Shown here one piece after another: positions 1-7,495 of a stretch of DNA of 64,000 bases. The notes under the pieces are model-generated. The model ran no database searches. It was not told the origin of the DNA and saw nothing but the letters and a program-made list of their open reading frames with translations. The position numbers and the translations under genes are program-made. The stretch comes from Streptomyces luteolifulvus (lineage in GTDB: Bacteria; Actinomycetota; Actinomycetes; Streptomycetales; Streptomycetaceae): contig NZ_VZRB01000012.1 of the NCBI RefSeq assembly GCF_008806595.1, forward strand, positions 1-64,000. The letters are read 5' to 3'. Every line of letters starts with the position of its first letter. Positions within the stretch are counted from its first letter, which is position 1.

Positions 1-134
1 TCGACCGCGTACTCGTCCAGCTCGGAGAGCAGACCGTCCACGTCGTCCCGGTCGACGGTCAGGTCATCGGCGAAGTGCCGGTCGCCAGTGGCGTCGGGCA
101 CGTACTTCACAGTGACAACGATCCTCAAGCTCAC
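1..134 (-). CDS. etfB: Electron transfer flavoprotein beta subunit, 5' end only
   Basis: The first 44 codons of a leftward gene that runs off the window. The translation starts MSLRIVVTVKYVPDATGDRH and continues with an acidic stretch ending near ELDEYAV, which is the characteristic N-terminus of EtfB. With EtfA this subunit forms the heterodimer that binds FAD and AMP and passes electrons from acyl-CoA dehydrogenases to ETF-quinone oxidoreductase. The GTG start is supported by AGGAG about 8 bases upstream. The following etfA gene, usual in this family, would lie outside the window. Only the N-terminal part of the adenine-nucleotide-binding fold is visible, so the assignment rests on sequence recognition of that segment. 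Confidence 0.85.
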   Translation of the reverse strand, partial: MSLRIVVTVKYVPDATGDRHFADDLTVDRDDVDGLLSELDEYAV

Positions 135-183
135 GCCGGCTCTCCTACTGCAATCGTCATTTCTCGGCTGCCTGCTTGCAGAC

Positions 184-189
184 AGCCTA
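184..189 (-). promoter_or_regulatory. Possible -10 element for etfB (TAGGCT)
   Basis: Read leftwards the sequence is TAGGCT, the same hexamer that sits directly before several leaderless genes in this window (for example before 8804, 10926 and 33172). It lies about 50 bases upstream of the etfB start. No convincing -35 hexamer is visible, so this is a motif-level suggestion only. Confidence 0.3.
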
Positions 190-370
190 GGCGCCACAAG
201 CGGCCGATCCCGGTCGGGGCGGCCCGCGCTCCGACCGAAATATTACTCGTCAGTACACCCAGTTCGTGCCCGCTAAGCAAGCGCTTTGAACTGTGACCTT
301 TGCAACGCAGCGTAATCGGAACTCGACACCCTCGCAGCGGGAGGGCGCGCCGACCGCAGCAGATGGTCGA

Positions 371-880
371 TCAGTCGCGAAGCCCGTTGAACCGCCCCTG
401 GTGATAGAGCAGCGGGCGGCCCGGGCCGGCGGGATCGCCGTGGACGACCTCGGCCAGCACGATGCGGTGGTTCCCGGCGGGCACCCGTCCGATCACCCGG
501 CAGACCAGCCAGGCGAGGACGTCGTCGAGCACGGGGACACCTTCGGGACCCTCGCGCCAGGCGGTGGGCGCGCCGAAGCGGTCGGCTCCGCTGCGGGCGA
601 AGGTGGCGGCCAAGTCCTGCTGGTGCTCGCCGAGTATGTGGACACCGACATGGTCGCTCTCGGCCACGGCCGGCCAGCTGGAGGAGCCGGTACCGATGCT
701 GAAGGAGAGCAGCGGGGGCTCTGCGGAGACCGAGGTGAGGGAGGTGGCGGTGAAGCCGACCGGGCCGCCGTCGCCGTGGGCGGTGATCACGGCGACTCCT
801 GCCGCGTGCCGCCGGAAGACGGAACGGAGCAGGTCGGGGGAGGCGAGCTGAGGGGTGGCGAGGTCGGGCGTGGCCGTCAT
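371..880 (-). CDS. Flavin reductase family protein (FMN-binding split barrel)
   Basis: 169 residues, the usual length for single-domain flavin reductases of the FMN-binding split-barrel type that use NAD(P)H to reduce free flavin for a partner oxygenase or other acceptor. Family hallmarks seen: FRRHAAGVAVITAH near residues 22-36, GFTATSLTSVSAEPPLLSFS near 42-61, a SxxW pair just after, and the C-terminal GNHRIVLAEV ... PLLYHQGRFNGL block. The ATG start follows GAAGGA at a slightly long spacing. A 26-residue cysteine-ending reading frame lies 48 bases upstream and probably acts as a leader. It sits between etfB and a thioredoxin-like gene, which suggests a redox role, but the physiological partner cannot be read from the sequence. 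Confidence 0.85.
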   Translation of the reverse strand: MTATPDLATPQLASPDLLRSVFRRHAAGVAVITAHGDGGPVGFTATSLTSVSAEPPLLSFSIGTGSSSWPAVAESDHVGVHILGEHQQDLAATFARSGADRFGAPTAWREGPEGVPVLDDVLAWLVCRVIGRVPAGNHRIVLAEVVHGDPAGPGRPLLYHQGRFNGLRD

Positions 881-928
881 GGAGTTGTGGTCCTTCTGCG
901 GGAGGTGACGAGCGGGTTCCGTGGCTGC

Positions 929-1009
929 TCAACAGCCCGGACAGCGCGCGCTCGCGGTGTAGGCGAGGTCGACGTGCATCCGCCCGAAGAGAAGGAGTTC
1001 CGAAGGCAT
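929..1009 (-). CDS. Putative cysteine-ending leader peptide of the flavin reductase gene
   Basis: A 26-codon frame beginning with MPSELLLFGRMHVDL and ending SARCPGC followed directly by TGA. The GRxHVDL...SAxC pattern matches the short actinobacterial leader peptides found in front of sulfur and redox genes, in which cysteine codons close to the stop are thought to sense cysteine supply. It ends 48 bases before the flavin reductase start. A shorter start at 979 (ATG of MHVDL) is possible. No good ribosome site is visible for either start, so translation is inferred from the motif and position. The same element is too short for most gene finders. Confidence 0.6.
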   Translation of the reverse strand: MPSELLLFGRMHVDLAYTASARCPGC

Positions 1010-1092
1010 ACGGTCAGGCTGACGATACGTGGTGCGCACAGTCAAGTACGTCCCGGCATGTGGGAGATGCCTCACCGTCGGCGCGAGGGGTG

Positions 1093-1479
1093 TCAAACCG
1101 CCTTCCCCAGCGCGGCGATCACGTCTGCCTTGCGGGGCTGTCCGGTGGCGCGCCGCACCACCCGCCCGGCGGCGTCGAGGACCAGCACGGTCGGGGTCTT
1201 GAGGATGCCGAGTGCGCGGACGAGGTCCAGGTTGTCCTCGGCGTCGATCTCGACGTGGGTGACGCCGGGCACGATGCCGGCCACCTCGCCGAGGATCCGC
1301 CGGGTCGCCCGGCAGGGGGCGCAGAAGGCGCTGGAGAACTGGACGAGCGTGGCCCGTTCGCCGAGTTCCCCGCCCAGCTCGGCAGCGCCCAGCCGCTCTT
1401 CGTCATCGCGTCCGCGCACCCGTACTCTCCCGCTCTCCCGCTCCGCCACCACCCGGCCATCAGCTGCTCCAGCGTTCAC
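1093..1479 (-). CDS. Thioredoxin-like protein, start uncertain
   Basis: The C-terminal ~110 residues are a complete thioredoxin fold: TLVQFSSAFCAPCRATRR carries the CxxC redox pair (CAPC), then HVEIDAEDNLDLVRALGILK, the cis-proline segment TPTVLVLD, and GRVVRRATGQPRKADVIAAL. The start is a problem. GTG at 1479 gives 128 residues but has no ribosome site; GTG at 1452 gives 119. The best start by ribosome site is ATG at 1460 (GGAG, six-base gap), but it is out of frame because of a tandem GAGCGGGA duplication at 1428-1443. Removing one copy restores the frame exactly. Relatives commonly carry an N-terminal membrane segment before this domain; none is visible here. Either a real frameshift allele or a sequence error. 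Confidence 0.65.
   Translation of the reverse strand: MNAGAADGRVVAERESGRVRVRGRDDEERLGAAELGGELGERATLVQFSSAFCAPCRATRRILGEVAGIVPGVTHVEIDAEDNLDLVRALGILKTPTVLVLDAAGRVVRRATGQPRKADVIAALGKAV
1428..1443 (-). repeat. 8-bp tandem duplication disturbing the thioredoxin start
   Basis: Read leftwards, GAGCGGGA occurs twice head to tail and is followed by GAG, so a slipped-strand event would add or remove one 8-base unit. One unit changes the frame between the ATG at 1460, which has a good ribosome site, and the thioredoxin domain. This is directly visible; whether it varies in the population is unknown. Confidence 0.7.
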
Positions 1480-1512
1480 AAGACCGCAGGGATTCCCGCC
1501 TCCATGATGTGC

Positions 1513-1569
1513 GGGGCTCACGCAAGGGCCCGAAACGGGGCTGACGCAAGGGCCCATACGGGGCTGACG
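1513..1569. repeat. Direct repeat of about 24 bp, 2.4 copies
   Basis: GGGGCTCACGCAAGGGCCC (1513) is followed by a near-identical unit from 1537 and a truncated third copy from 1560 (GGGGCTGACG). Units are 24 and 23 bases. It lies just upstream of the thioredoxin-like gene and downstream of the acyltransferase promoter region. No function is evident. Confidence 0.75.
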
Positions 1570-1716
1570 TGACGAGGATCTCCCCCTACTCGGGCACGAG
1601 GACTGGCTACGCGTCCGTTCTTCGGGCACGATCTGCGACAAGCCGTAAACCTACGGCTGCGTAACTTTCCGCCGGGATTCCCTTCCCTGGCAGAGAAGGA
1701 AGGGTCCACCCCGTCC

Positions 1717-2445
1717 ATGGCAGAGCTTGTCTACCGTCCCGTCGTCGGTCTCGCCCAGACGTTGTTCAAGGTGTGGGACCTCAAGATCGACTGCAAGGGT
1801 TCGGAGAACATCCCGCGCTCGGGCGGCGCCGTGCTGGTGAGCAATCACATCAGCTACCTGGACTTCGTCTTCGACGGTCTGGCGGCACTCCCGCAGAAGC
1901 GCCTCGTCCGCTTCATGGCGAAGGAATCCGTCTTCCGGCACCGGATCTCCGGTCCGCTGATGCGCGGGATGAAGCACATCCCGGTGGACCGCAAGCAGGG
2001 CGAGGCGGCGTACGCGCACGCTCTGGACTCGCTCCGGTCGGGCGAGGTCGTCGGGGTCTTCCCGGAGGCCACGATCTCGCAGTCGTTCACGCTGAAGAGC
2101 TTCAAGTCGGGTGCCGCGCGCCTGGCCCAGGAGGCGGGCGTGCCGCTGATCCCGATGGCGGTGTGGGGCACGCAGCGGCTGTGGACCAAGGGTCACCCGC
2201 GCAACTTCAAGCGCAGCCACATCCCGATCACCATCCGGGTGGGTGAGGCGATCGAGGCCTCCCGTGACAAGTACGCGGGCGCGATCACGCGGCAGCTGCG
2301 CGAGCGTGTGCAGGAGCTGCTGGAGGCCGCGCAGCGCGCCTACCCGGTGCGCCCCAAGGACGCGGACGACACCTGGTGGATGCCGGCCCACCTCGGCGGC
2401 ACGGCCCCGACCCCGGAGCAGGTCCGCGAGGCCGAGGCCCGCTGA
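1717..2445 (+). CDS. Lysophospholipid acyltransferase (PlsC-like, 1-acylglycerol-3-phosphate acyltransferase)
   Basis: 242 residues. The acyltransferase motif I HxxxxD appears as NHISYLDF (H44, D49); the motif III FPEATIS lies at 114-120; and a GVPLIPMAVWGTQR segment near 145-158 is the usual motif IV. The expected reaction is acyl transfer from acyl-ACP or acyl-CoA to lysophosphatidic acid or a related lysolipid at the inner face of the membrane. The N-terminal VYRPVVGLAQTLF is a mild amphipathic or membrane-contact segment. Start chosen at ATG 1717 with purine-rich GAGAAGGAAGGG upstream. It stands alone between divergent and convergent neighbours. The exact lipid substrate cannot be told from sequence. 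Confidence 0.85.
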   Translation: MAELVYRPVVGLAQTLFKVWDLKIDCKGSENIPRSGGAVLVSNHISYLDFVFDGLAALPQKRLVRFMAKESVFRHRISGPLMRGMKHIPVDRKQGEAAYAHALDSLRSGEVVGVFPEATISQSFTLKSFKSGAARLAQEAGVPLIPMAVWGTQRLWTKGHPRNFKRSHIPITIRVGEAIEASRDKYAGAITRQLRERVQELLEAAQRAYPVRPKDADDTWWMPAHLGGTAPTPEQVREAEAR

Positions 2446-2463
2446 GCCGTCAGCTGCCGCGCA

Positions 2464-3171
2464 TCAGGGGGTGCGCGCCGGGTCGGGCGCGTGGACGGTG
2501 ATACGCGCTCCCGGGCTGAACTTCTCCAGCAGCTCGGCGAGTTCGGCCGCAGCGGTCTCCACCTCGGCGACGGGCATCGGCGCCAGACTCTCCAGCAGGA
2601 AGATCGCGGAGACGGACTCCTCGGTGAGCCGGGTGCGCGGTCCCTGGCGCCAGTTCCAGCGGCGGCACGTCACCCCGGCCTCGTCGCACCACACGATCTC
2701 TCCGGCGTCGGGGTGTTCGGCGACCTCCGCGCCTCCGGCGACGGTCAGGAAGTCCTCGTCGCCGGTGGCCCGCACCAGGCGCATGCCGCCCTGGACCCGG
2801 TCGAGGTCCTCGCCGCCGACAGGGATCAGATGGGCGACACTGATGGCGTTGTAGAGGTCGACGAGCAGATTGATCCGGGGCAGTCCCGCCTCCGTCAGGG
2901 CCCTCTTGGCGAGGGCCTCCGCGGAGTTGCGCGTGCGTGAGGGCTTGGAGCCGAACGCCGTGTAGACGTCGCGCCAGGCGGCCATGTGCAGGTCCTCGTG
3001 CGGCGCGCGGCCGTCGAGACGTACGGCCAGACGACGGGCCGCGTCGTCGAGGAGCGCCGAACTGCCGTCGGTGCTGGGTCCGTTGACGAGTCCGTATGCC
3101 TCGATGGCGACGTGGGTGAAGCCGGGCGCGAGGGCGCGGACTTCGTCGGAAACGGTCAGCGTGAGGGTCAT
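2464..3171 (-). CDS. Free-standing B3/B4 tRNA-binding (PheT editing-like) domain protein
   Basis: 235 residues consisting almost entirely of the B3/B4 fold that forms the editing module of the phenylalanyl-tRNA synthetase beta chain. Visible family blocks are WRDVYTAFGSKPSRTRNSAE near 87-106, LPRINLLVDLYNAISVAHLIPVGG near 115-138 and, at the C-terminus, QGPRTRLTEESVSAIFLLES. Stand-alone members may hydrolyse mischarged tRNA or bind amino acid-like ligands, but most are uncharacterised. The gene ends 19 bases from the convergent acyltransferase. The next leftward gene upstream is the transglutaminase-like protein, whose stop is only 13 bases before this start, so the two probably form one transcript. 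Confidence 0.8.
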   Translation of the reverse strand: MTLTLTVSDEVRALAPGFTHVAIEAYGLVNGPSTDGSSALLDDAARRLAVRLDGRAPHEDLHMAAWRDVYTAFGSKPSRTRNSAEALAKRALTEAGLPRINLLVDLYNAISVAHLIPVGGEDLDRVQGGMRLVRATGDEDFLTVAGGAEVAEHPDAGEIVWCDEAGVTCRRWNWRQGPRTRLTEESVSAIFLLESLAPMPVAEVETAAAELAELLEKFSPGARITVHAPDPARTP

Positions 3172-3184
3172 GGTCCGCCTTGCT

Positions 3185-3757
3185 TCAGAGTGCGGTGGGG
3201 AGCGTCTTCCACAGGTACGGCCGGTCGGGTGCGGCCTTCAGGGCACCGACGACGGCCGGGTGTGGTTCAGCATACAGGACCGGGTAGTCCATCTCACTGG
3301 ACTTCGGGTCGGGGATGAAGGCCAGCCGCTCACCGTCGAGCGAGAACTGCGCGTCGACGCCCGGCTTGTTGCCGCGCGGGTCCTGCCGGTGCCAGGCTCC
3401 GTTGAAGCGAACGGCGACCAGTCCGTGCACCACGTCGAATTTCTGGTAGCAGAGCGCGGTCGGAATGTCCTCGGCCCGCAGCAGCGCGGCCAGGGCGTGG
3501 GCCTTGGCGTAGCAGATGCCGGTGCCCTGCTCCAGGACGTCGGAGGCCCGCCAGGTGACGCGCAGGTCGCCGGAGTCCTGTGAGTGCGGGATGGCGTCCC
3601 GCACGAACTCGAACGCCAGCCGCGCATAGGCATACGAGTCCTCCGCGGCCTGGGCGAGCCTGGCGGCGGTCTGCCTCACAAGCGGATGATGGTGGTCGAT
3701 GACCTCGTCGGCGGCCAGATATGCGGACAGGTCGGCGGTTTCCTGGATCAGCTCCAT
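3185..3757 (-). CDS. Transglutaminase-like domain protein
   Basis: 190 residues from the ATG at 3757 (MELIQE...); an in-frame GTG at 3784 would add nine residues but has no better ribosome site. The fold of the transglutaminase/protease superfamily is clear: SYAYARLAFEFVRDAIPHS, then DVLEQGTGICYAKAHALAAL with the presumed nucleophile Cys82, then VVHGLVAVRFNGAWHRQD with His111 and Asp126 completing a Cys-His-Asp triad. Bacterial proteins of this type are usually peptidases or amidases; no substrate can be inferred. It is 13 bases ahead of the B3/B4 protein and likely cotranscribed with it. Confidence 0.8.
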   Translation of the reverse strand: MELIQETADLSAYLAADEVIDHHHPLVRQTAARLAQAAEDSYAYARLAFEFVRDAIPHSQDSGDLRVTWRASDVLEQGTGICYAKAHALAALLRAEDIPTALCYQKFDVVHGLVAVRFNGAWHRQDPRGNKPGVDAQFSLDGERLAFIPDPKSSEMDYPVLYAEPHPAVVGALKAAPDRPYLWKTLPTAL

Positions 3758-3841
3758 GCCCGCAGAGCATAGAAACGCGATCACCCGAAGGTCAATGACT
3801 TTTCAGGTGACCGCATATCTATGCAAGACCGGGCCGGCTGC

Positions 3842-4912
3842 TCAGCGAGCCATCTCCTCCTTGACGGCCGCGACGAACGCGTCCACGTCGTCCTCGGTCG
3901 TGTCGAAGGCGCACATCCAGCGCACGACGCCGGCCGCCTCGTCCCAGAAGTAGAAGCGGAACTTCTTCTGCAGCCGCTCGCTCACGTCGTGCGGGAGCCT
4001 GGCGAACACGCCGTTGGCCTGCACCGGGTAGAGGATCTCGACGCCGTGCACGGCCCGGACGCCCTGCGCCAGCCGCTGGGCCATCTCGTTGGCGTGGCGG
4101 GCGTTGCGCAGCCAGAGGTCCTTGGCGAGCAGCGCCTCCAGCTGCACCGACACGAAGCGCATCTTGGAGGCGAGCTGCATGGACAGCTTGCGCAGGTGCT
4201 TCATGTGGCTGACGGCGTCCTGGTTGATGACGACGACGGCCTCGCCGAACAGCGCTCCGTTCTTCGTCCCGCCCAGGGAGAGGATGTCGACGCCGACCGC
4301 GTTGGTGAACGTACGCATCGGCACGTTCAGGGAGGCGGCCGCGTTGGCTATGCGGGAGCCGTCGAGATGCACCTTCATGCCGTGCTCATGGGCGTGGTCG
4401 CAGATGGCGCGGATCTCGTCGGAGGTGTAGAGGGTGCCGAGCTCCGTGCTCTGGGTGATCGAGACGACCTGCGGCATCGCGCGGTGCTCGTCCTCCCAGC
4501 CCCAGGCCTGCCGGTCGATCAGCTCGGGAGTGAGCTTGCCGTCGGGCGTGGGCACGGTCAGCAGCTTCAGGCCGCCCATGCGCTCGGGGGCGCCGCCCTC
4601 GTCGACGTTGATGTGTGCGCTCTCGGCGCAGATCACCGCGCCCCAGCGGTCGGTGACCGCCTGGAGCGCGACGACATTGGCGCCGGTGCCGTTGAAGACC
4701 GGGAACGCCTCGGCCGTGGCCCCGAAGTGGCTGCGCACGATCCGCTGGAGGTTCTCGGTGTAGTCGTCCTCGCCGTACGCGACCTGGTGCCCGCCGTTGG
4801 CCAGGGCCAGGGCGGCGAGCACCTCCGGGTGGGCCCCGGCGTAGTTGTCACTGGCAAAACCGCGGACTTCCGGGTCGTGGTGGCGACGCGCGTCGGTCTT
4901 CGGAGGGTTCAC
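3842..4912 (-). CDS. Threonine aldolase / beta-eliminating lyase family PLP enzyme
   Basis: 356 residues starting GTG at 4912, VNPPKTDARRHHDPEVRGFA, then SDNYAGAHPEVLAALALAN, the usual N-terminus of low-specificity L-threonine aldolases. The PLP lysine is in ILSLGGTKNGALFGE, and CAESAHINVDEGGAPE with MKVHLDGSRIANAA are the substrate and cofactor blocks. The expected reaction is PLP-dependent retro-aldol cleavage of L-threonine, allo-threonine or related beta-hydroxy amino acids to glycine and an aldehyde. The start overlaps the SDR stop by four bases (GTGA), so translation is coupled. It is the last gene of the DUF6421-SDR-lyase operon, which hints at a dedicated pathway rather than general threonine breakdown. 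Confidence 0.85.
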   Translation of the reverse strand: MNPPKTDARRHHDPEVRGFASDNYAGAHPEVLAALALANGGHQVAYGEDDYTENLQRIVRSHFGATAEAFPVFNGTGANVVALQAVTDRWGAVICAESAHINVDEGGAPERMGGLKLLTVPTPDGKLTPELIDRQAWGWEDEHRAMPQVVSITQSTELGTLYTSDEIRAICDHAHEHGMKVHLDGSRIANAAASLNVPMRTFTNAVGVDILSLGGTKNGALFGEAVVVINQDAVSHMKHLRKLSMQLASKMRFVSVQLEALLAKDLWLRNARHANEMAQRLAQGVRAVHGVEILYPVQANGVFARLPHDVSERLQKKFRFYFWDEAAGVVRWMCAFDTTEDDVDAFVAAVKEEMAR

Positions 4913-5667
4913 GGCTTCTCGGTCAGCCACAGACGTTGTCCGTTCACTTCTGCGGCGGGCTTCGCCCAGACGCCGGCGATTTCCTCGGCGAGGTCCTTGA
5001 CGTCCGTGAAGCCCGCGAACTTCGCATGGGGGCGCTCGGCGCGCATGGCGTCGTGCACCAGTGCCTTCACGACCAGGATCGTAGCCGCGGACGTCGGCCC
5101 GTCGGCGCCCCCGGAGATCCCCGCCTTGCGGAAGTAGTCGGCCAGGGCCAGGGTCCATGCCTCGGCGGCGGCCTTGGCGGCGGCGTAGGCGGCGTTGCCC
5201 GCAGTGGGGTTGCTCGCGCCGGCCGCGCTGATCAGGACGTACCGGCCCTGCTCGCTGCGCTGGAGCGCCTCGGAGAAGGCAAGGGAGGTGTGCTGCACGG
5301 TACGGATGAGCAGCAGCTCCAGGAAGTCCCAGTCGTCCAGGCTCGTCTTCACGAACGTCTCGCTGCCGCGCCAGCCGCCGACGAGGTGGACCAGGCCGTC
5401 GACGCGGCCGAAGTCCTTCTCGATGTGCGTGGCCCAGTCCCGGGTGGAGTCCAGGTCCAGCAGGTCGACCGGCTCGCCGGTGACGGTGGCGCCGCCCGAG
5501 GCGTAGCGGGCCGCGTCCACGGCCTCCGCGAGCCGTTCGGGATCGTTGTCGGCGGCGACGACGGTCGCGCCCGCCTCGGCGAGCCGCACGAGCGCCGCGC
5601 GCCCGGCGGGTCCGCCCGCACCGGCGACCGCGATCACCGCACCGCTGAGAACCCCATTCCCCGCCAT
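4909..5667 (-). CDS. SDR family oxidoreductase
   Basis: 252 residues from ATG 5667, which has GGAGG eight bases upstream; a GTG at 5712 overlapping the DUF6421 stop would add 15 residues. It is a classical short-chain dehydrogenase: the nucleotide-binding loop is AVAGAGGPAGRAAL, the LVHLVGGW segment replaces the usual NNAG, the catalytic Ser lies in VLISAAGAS and the YxxxK pair in NAAYAAAKAAAEAWT. NAD(P)(H)-dependent oxidation or reduction of an alcohol/carbonyl is expected. It is the middle gene of a three-gene leftward operon and its stop overlaps the aldolase-like start. The C-terminal LWLTEKP is intact. Confidence 0.85.
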   Translation of the reverse strand: MAGNGVLSGAVIAVAGAGGPAGRAALVRLAEAGATVVAADNDPERLAEAVDAARYASGGATVTGEPVDLLDLDSTRDWATHIEKDFGRVDGLVHLVGGWRGSETFVKTSLDDWDFLELLLIRTVQHTSLAFSEALQRSEQGRYVLISAAGASNPTAGNAAYAAAKAAAEAWTLALADYFRKAGISGGADGPTSAATILVVKALVHDAMRAERPHAKFAGFTDVKDLAEEIAGVWAKPAAEVNGQRLWLTEKP

Positions 5668-5708
5668 GTTCCTCGCCTCCTGAGCAGTGTTCCTGGCGAT
5701 GCGGTCGC

Positions 5709-7106
5709 TCACGCGGCGACCCGCTCGGCGCTCTCCGCGGTGATGCCCCTGGTGGAGGCGATCACGTTCTTCAGCTTCTTGGAGAGGGCCTCATAGAACA
5801 TGCTCAGGGGAAACTCGTCCGGAAGCACGTCATCGACGAGCTTTCGCGGCGGCTGGGACAGATCGAGGGCGTCCGGGCCCTTGGCCCAGCGGGAACCGGG
5901 GTGCGGGGCGAGGAAGGCGGAAACCAGCTCGTAGCCGGCGAACCAGTGGACGAGCTTGGGCCGGTCGATGCCGTCGCGGTAGAGCTTCTCGATCTCGGCG
6001 CACAGCTGGTTGGTGACCTGCGGGGCGCGCTGCCAGTCGATGTGCAGCTTGTTGTCGGTCCAGCGGACGACGTCGTGCTTGTGCAGGTAGGCGAAGAGCA
6101 GCTGGCCGCCGAGGCCGTCGTAGTTGCGGACGCGATCGCCGGTGACCGGGAAGCGGAACATACGGTCGAACAGCACCGCGTACTGCACGTCACGGGCCTG
6201 CGGGACGCCGTCGGCCTCCAGCTTCACGGCCTCCTTGAAGGCGGTGAGGTCGCAGCGCAGCTCTTCGAGGCCGTACATCCAGAACGGCTGGCGCTGCTTG
6301 ATCATGAACGGATCGAAGGGCAGGTCGCCATGGCTGTGGGTGCGGTCGTGGACCATGTCCCACAGCACGAACGCCTCCTCGCAGCGCTTCTGGTCGTGCA
6401 CCATCGCGGCGATGTCCTCGGGCAGCTCCATGCCCAGGATGTCGACGGCGGCGTCGGTGACGCGACGGAAGCGGGCGGCCTCACGGTCGCAGAAGATGCC
6501 ACCCCAGGTGAAACGTTCCGGCGCCTCACGCACGGCAATGGTCTCGGGGAAGAGAACGGCGGAGTTGGTGTCGTAGCCCGCCGTGAAGTCCTCGAACGTG
6601 ATCCCGCAGAACAGCGGGTTGTCGTAGCGCGTGCGCTCCAGTTCGGCCAGCCACTCGGGCCAGACCATGCGCAGCACGACCGCCTCGAGGTTGCGGTCGG
6701 GGTTGCCGTTCTGCGTGTACATCGGGAAGACGACCAGGTGCTGCAGGCCGTCCTCGCGGTGGGCGGCGGGCTGGAAGGCCAGGAGCGAGTCCAGGAAGTC
6801 GGGCACCTCGAAGCCGCCCTCGGCCCAGCGGCGCAGATCCTTGACGAGGGCCTCGTGGTAGTCGCTGTCGTGCGGGAGCAGCGGGGACAGCTCCTCGACG
6901 GCGTCGACGACCCGCTGGACTGCGAGCTCGGCGTCCGCGCGGTCGGGGGAGCCCTCGGCCTCGAAGTCGATCGACCCGTCCTTGGCCTGCCATGGGCGGA
7001 TCTGCTCCACGGCATCCTTGAGCACGGGCCACGCAGGGTGCGTCACCACCCTGTTCGCGGGAGGTATCTGCCCCTCCGAGCCCAGCTGCACAAGAATTTC
7101 CGTCAT
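5709..7106 (-). CDS. DUF6421 family protein
   Basis: 465 residues, which I recognise as the conserved actinobacterial family DUF6421; no function is established to my knowledge. The sequence has no membrane segments or signal peptide, so it should be cytoplasmic. Conserved-looking blocks include HLVVFPMYTQNGNPDRNLEA, NPLFCGITFEDFTAGYDTNS, FVLWDMVHDRTHSHGDLPFD (several His and Asp residues that could bind metal), and GLGGQLLFAYLHKHDVVRW. GGAGG precedes the ATG. It is the first gene of the operon that continues with an SDR and a threonine-aldolase-like enzyme, so it is probably an enzyme of the same pathway. Confidence 0.75.
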   Translation of the reverse strand: MTEILVQLGSEGQIPPANRVVTHPAWPVLKDAVEQIRPWQAKDGSIDFEAEGSPDRADAELAVQRVVDAVEELSPLLPHDSDYHEALVKDLRRWAEGGFEVPDFLDSLLAFQPAAHREDGLQHLVVFPMYTQNGNPDRNLEAVVLRMVWPEWLAELERTRYDNPLFCGITFEDFTAGYDTNSAVLFPETIAVREAPERFTWGGIFCDREAARFRRVTDAAVDILGMELPEDIAAMVHDQKRCEEAFVLWDMVHDRTHSHGDLPFDPFMIKQRQPFWMYGLEELRCDLTAFKEAVKLEADGVPQARDVQYAVLFDRMFRFPVTGDRVRNYDGLGGQLLFAYLHKHDVVRWTDNKLHIDWQRAPQVTNQLCAEIEKLYRDGIDRPKLVHWFAGYELVSAFLAPHPGSRWAKGPDALDLSQPPRKLVDDVLPDEFPLSMFYEALSKKLKNVIASTRGITAESAERVAA

Positions 7107-7495
7107 TTCCCATCCTCCACGGAAGAACCTAGCGTCAGCAGACCGTATACGTACGGCCTTCCTCCCAGCAAGTGAAGCCTCGGGAAATTATCCTGCGTAA
7201 CCTTGCCGTCACCGCACTTTTTTCTGCCCGAGACTCCGGGCGGCGCCTACCCCTGCCACGCGTGATCACACACCCCGGCAGGCGGCACCGGGGCGGTCAA
7301 TCCGCGTGGGACTCGCCCACGCCAGGGTGACCGCGGGCCGTGGTCGCGCCGTGCCCGCCGCGGCCGTCACCCATTCGGCCGTGTACGCGCGGGTCCATCG
7401 CGCGGCGCGGCCATTAGGCTGCGGCTCTGCCCGCACGGCCGTCCGCCCCGGCCGTGCGCGCGGCCGAGCCGCCGTCGACGGAAGCGAGTTGAACC
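7107..7495. other. Divergent intergenic region between the DUF6421 operon and the phosphodiesterase gene
   Basis: 389 bases with no supported gene. It must hold the promoters of both flanking units. A TAGGCT hexamer at 7415-7420 would place a transcript start about 70 bases before the TTG start of the phosphodiesterase gene. A run of T at 7218-7223 and the short AT-rich part 7180-7200 are the only other visible features; there is no clear palindrome. Confidence 0.5.

Noticed and set aside
3821..5137. Plus-strand frame of 438 codons opposite the threonine aldolase gene
   Set aside because: No recognisable domain and a skewed composition (Gly/Val/Asp/His), typical of antisense frames in this GC range.
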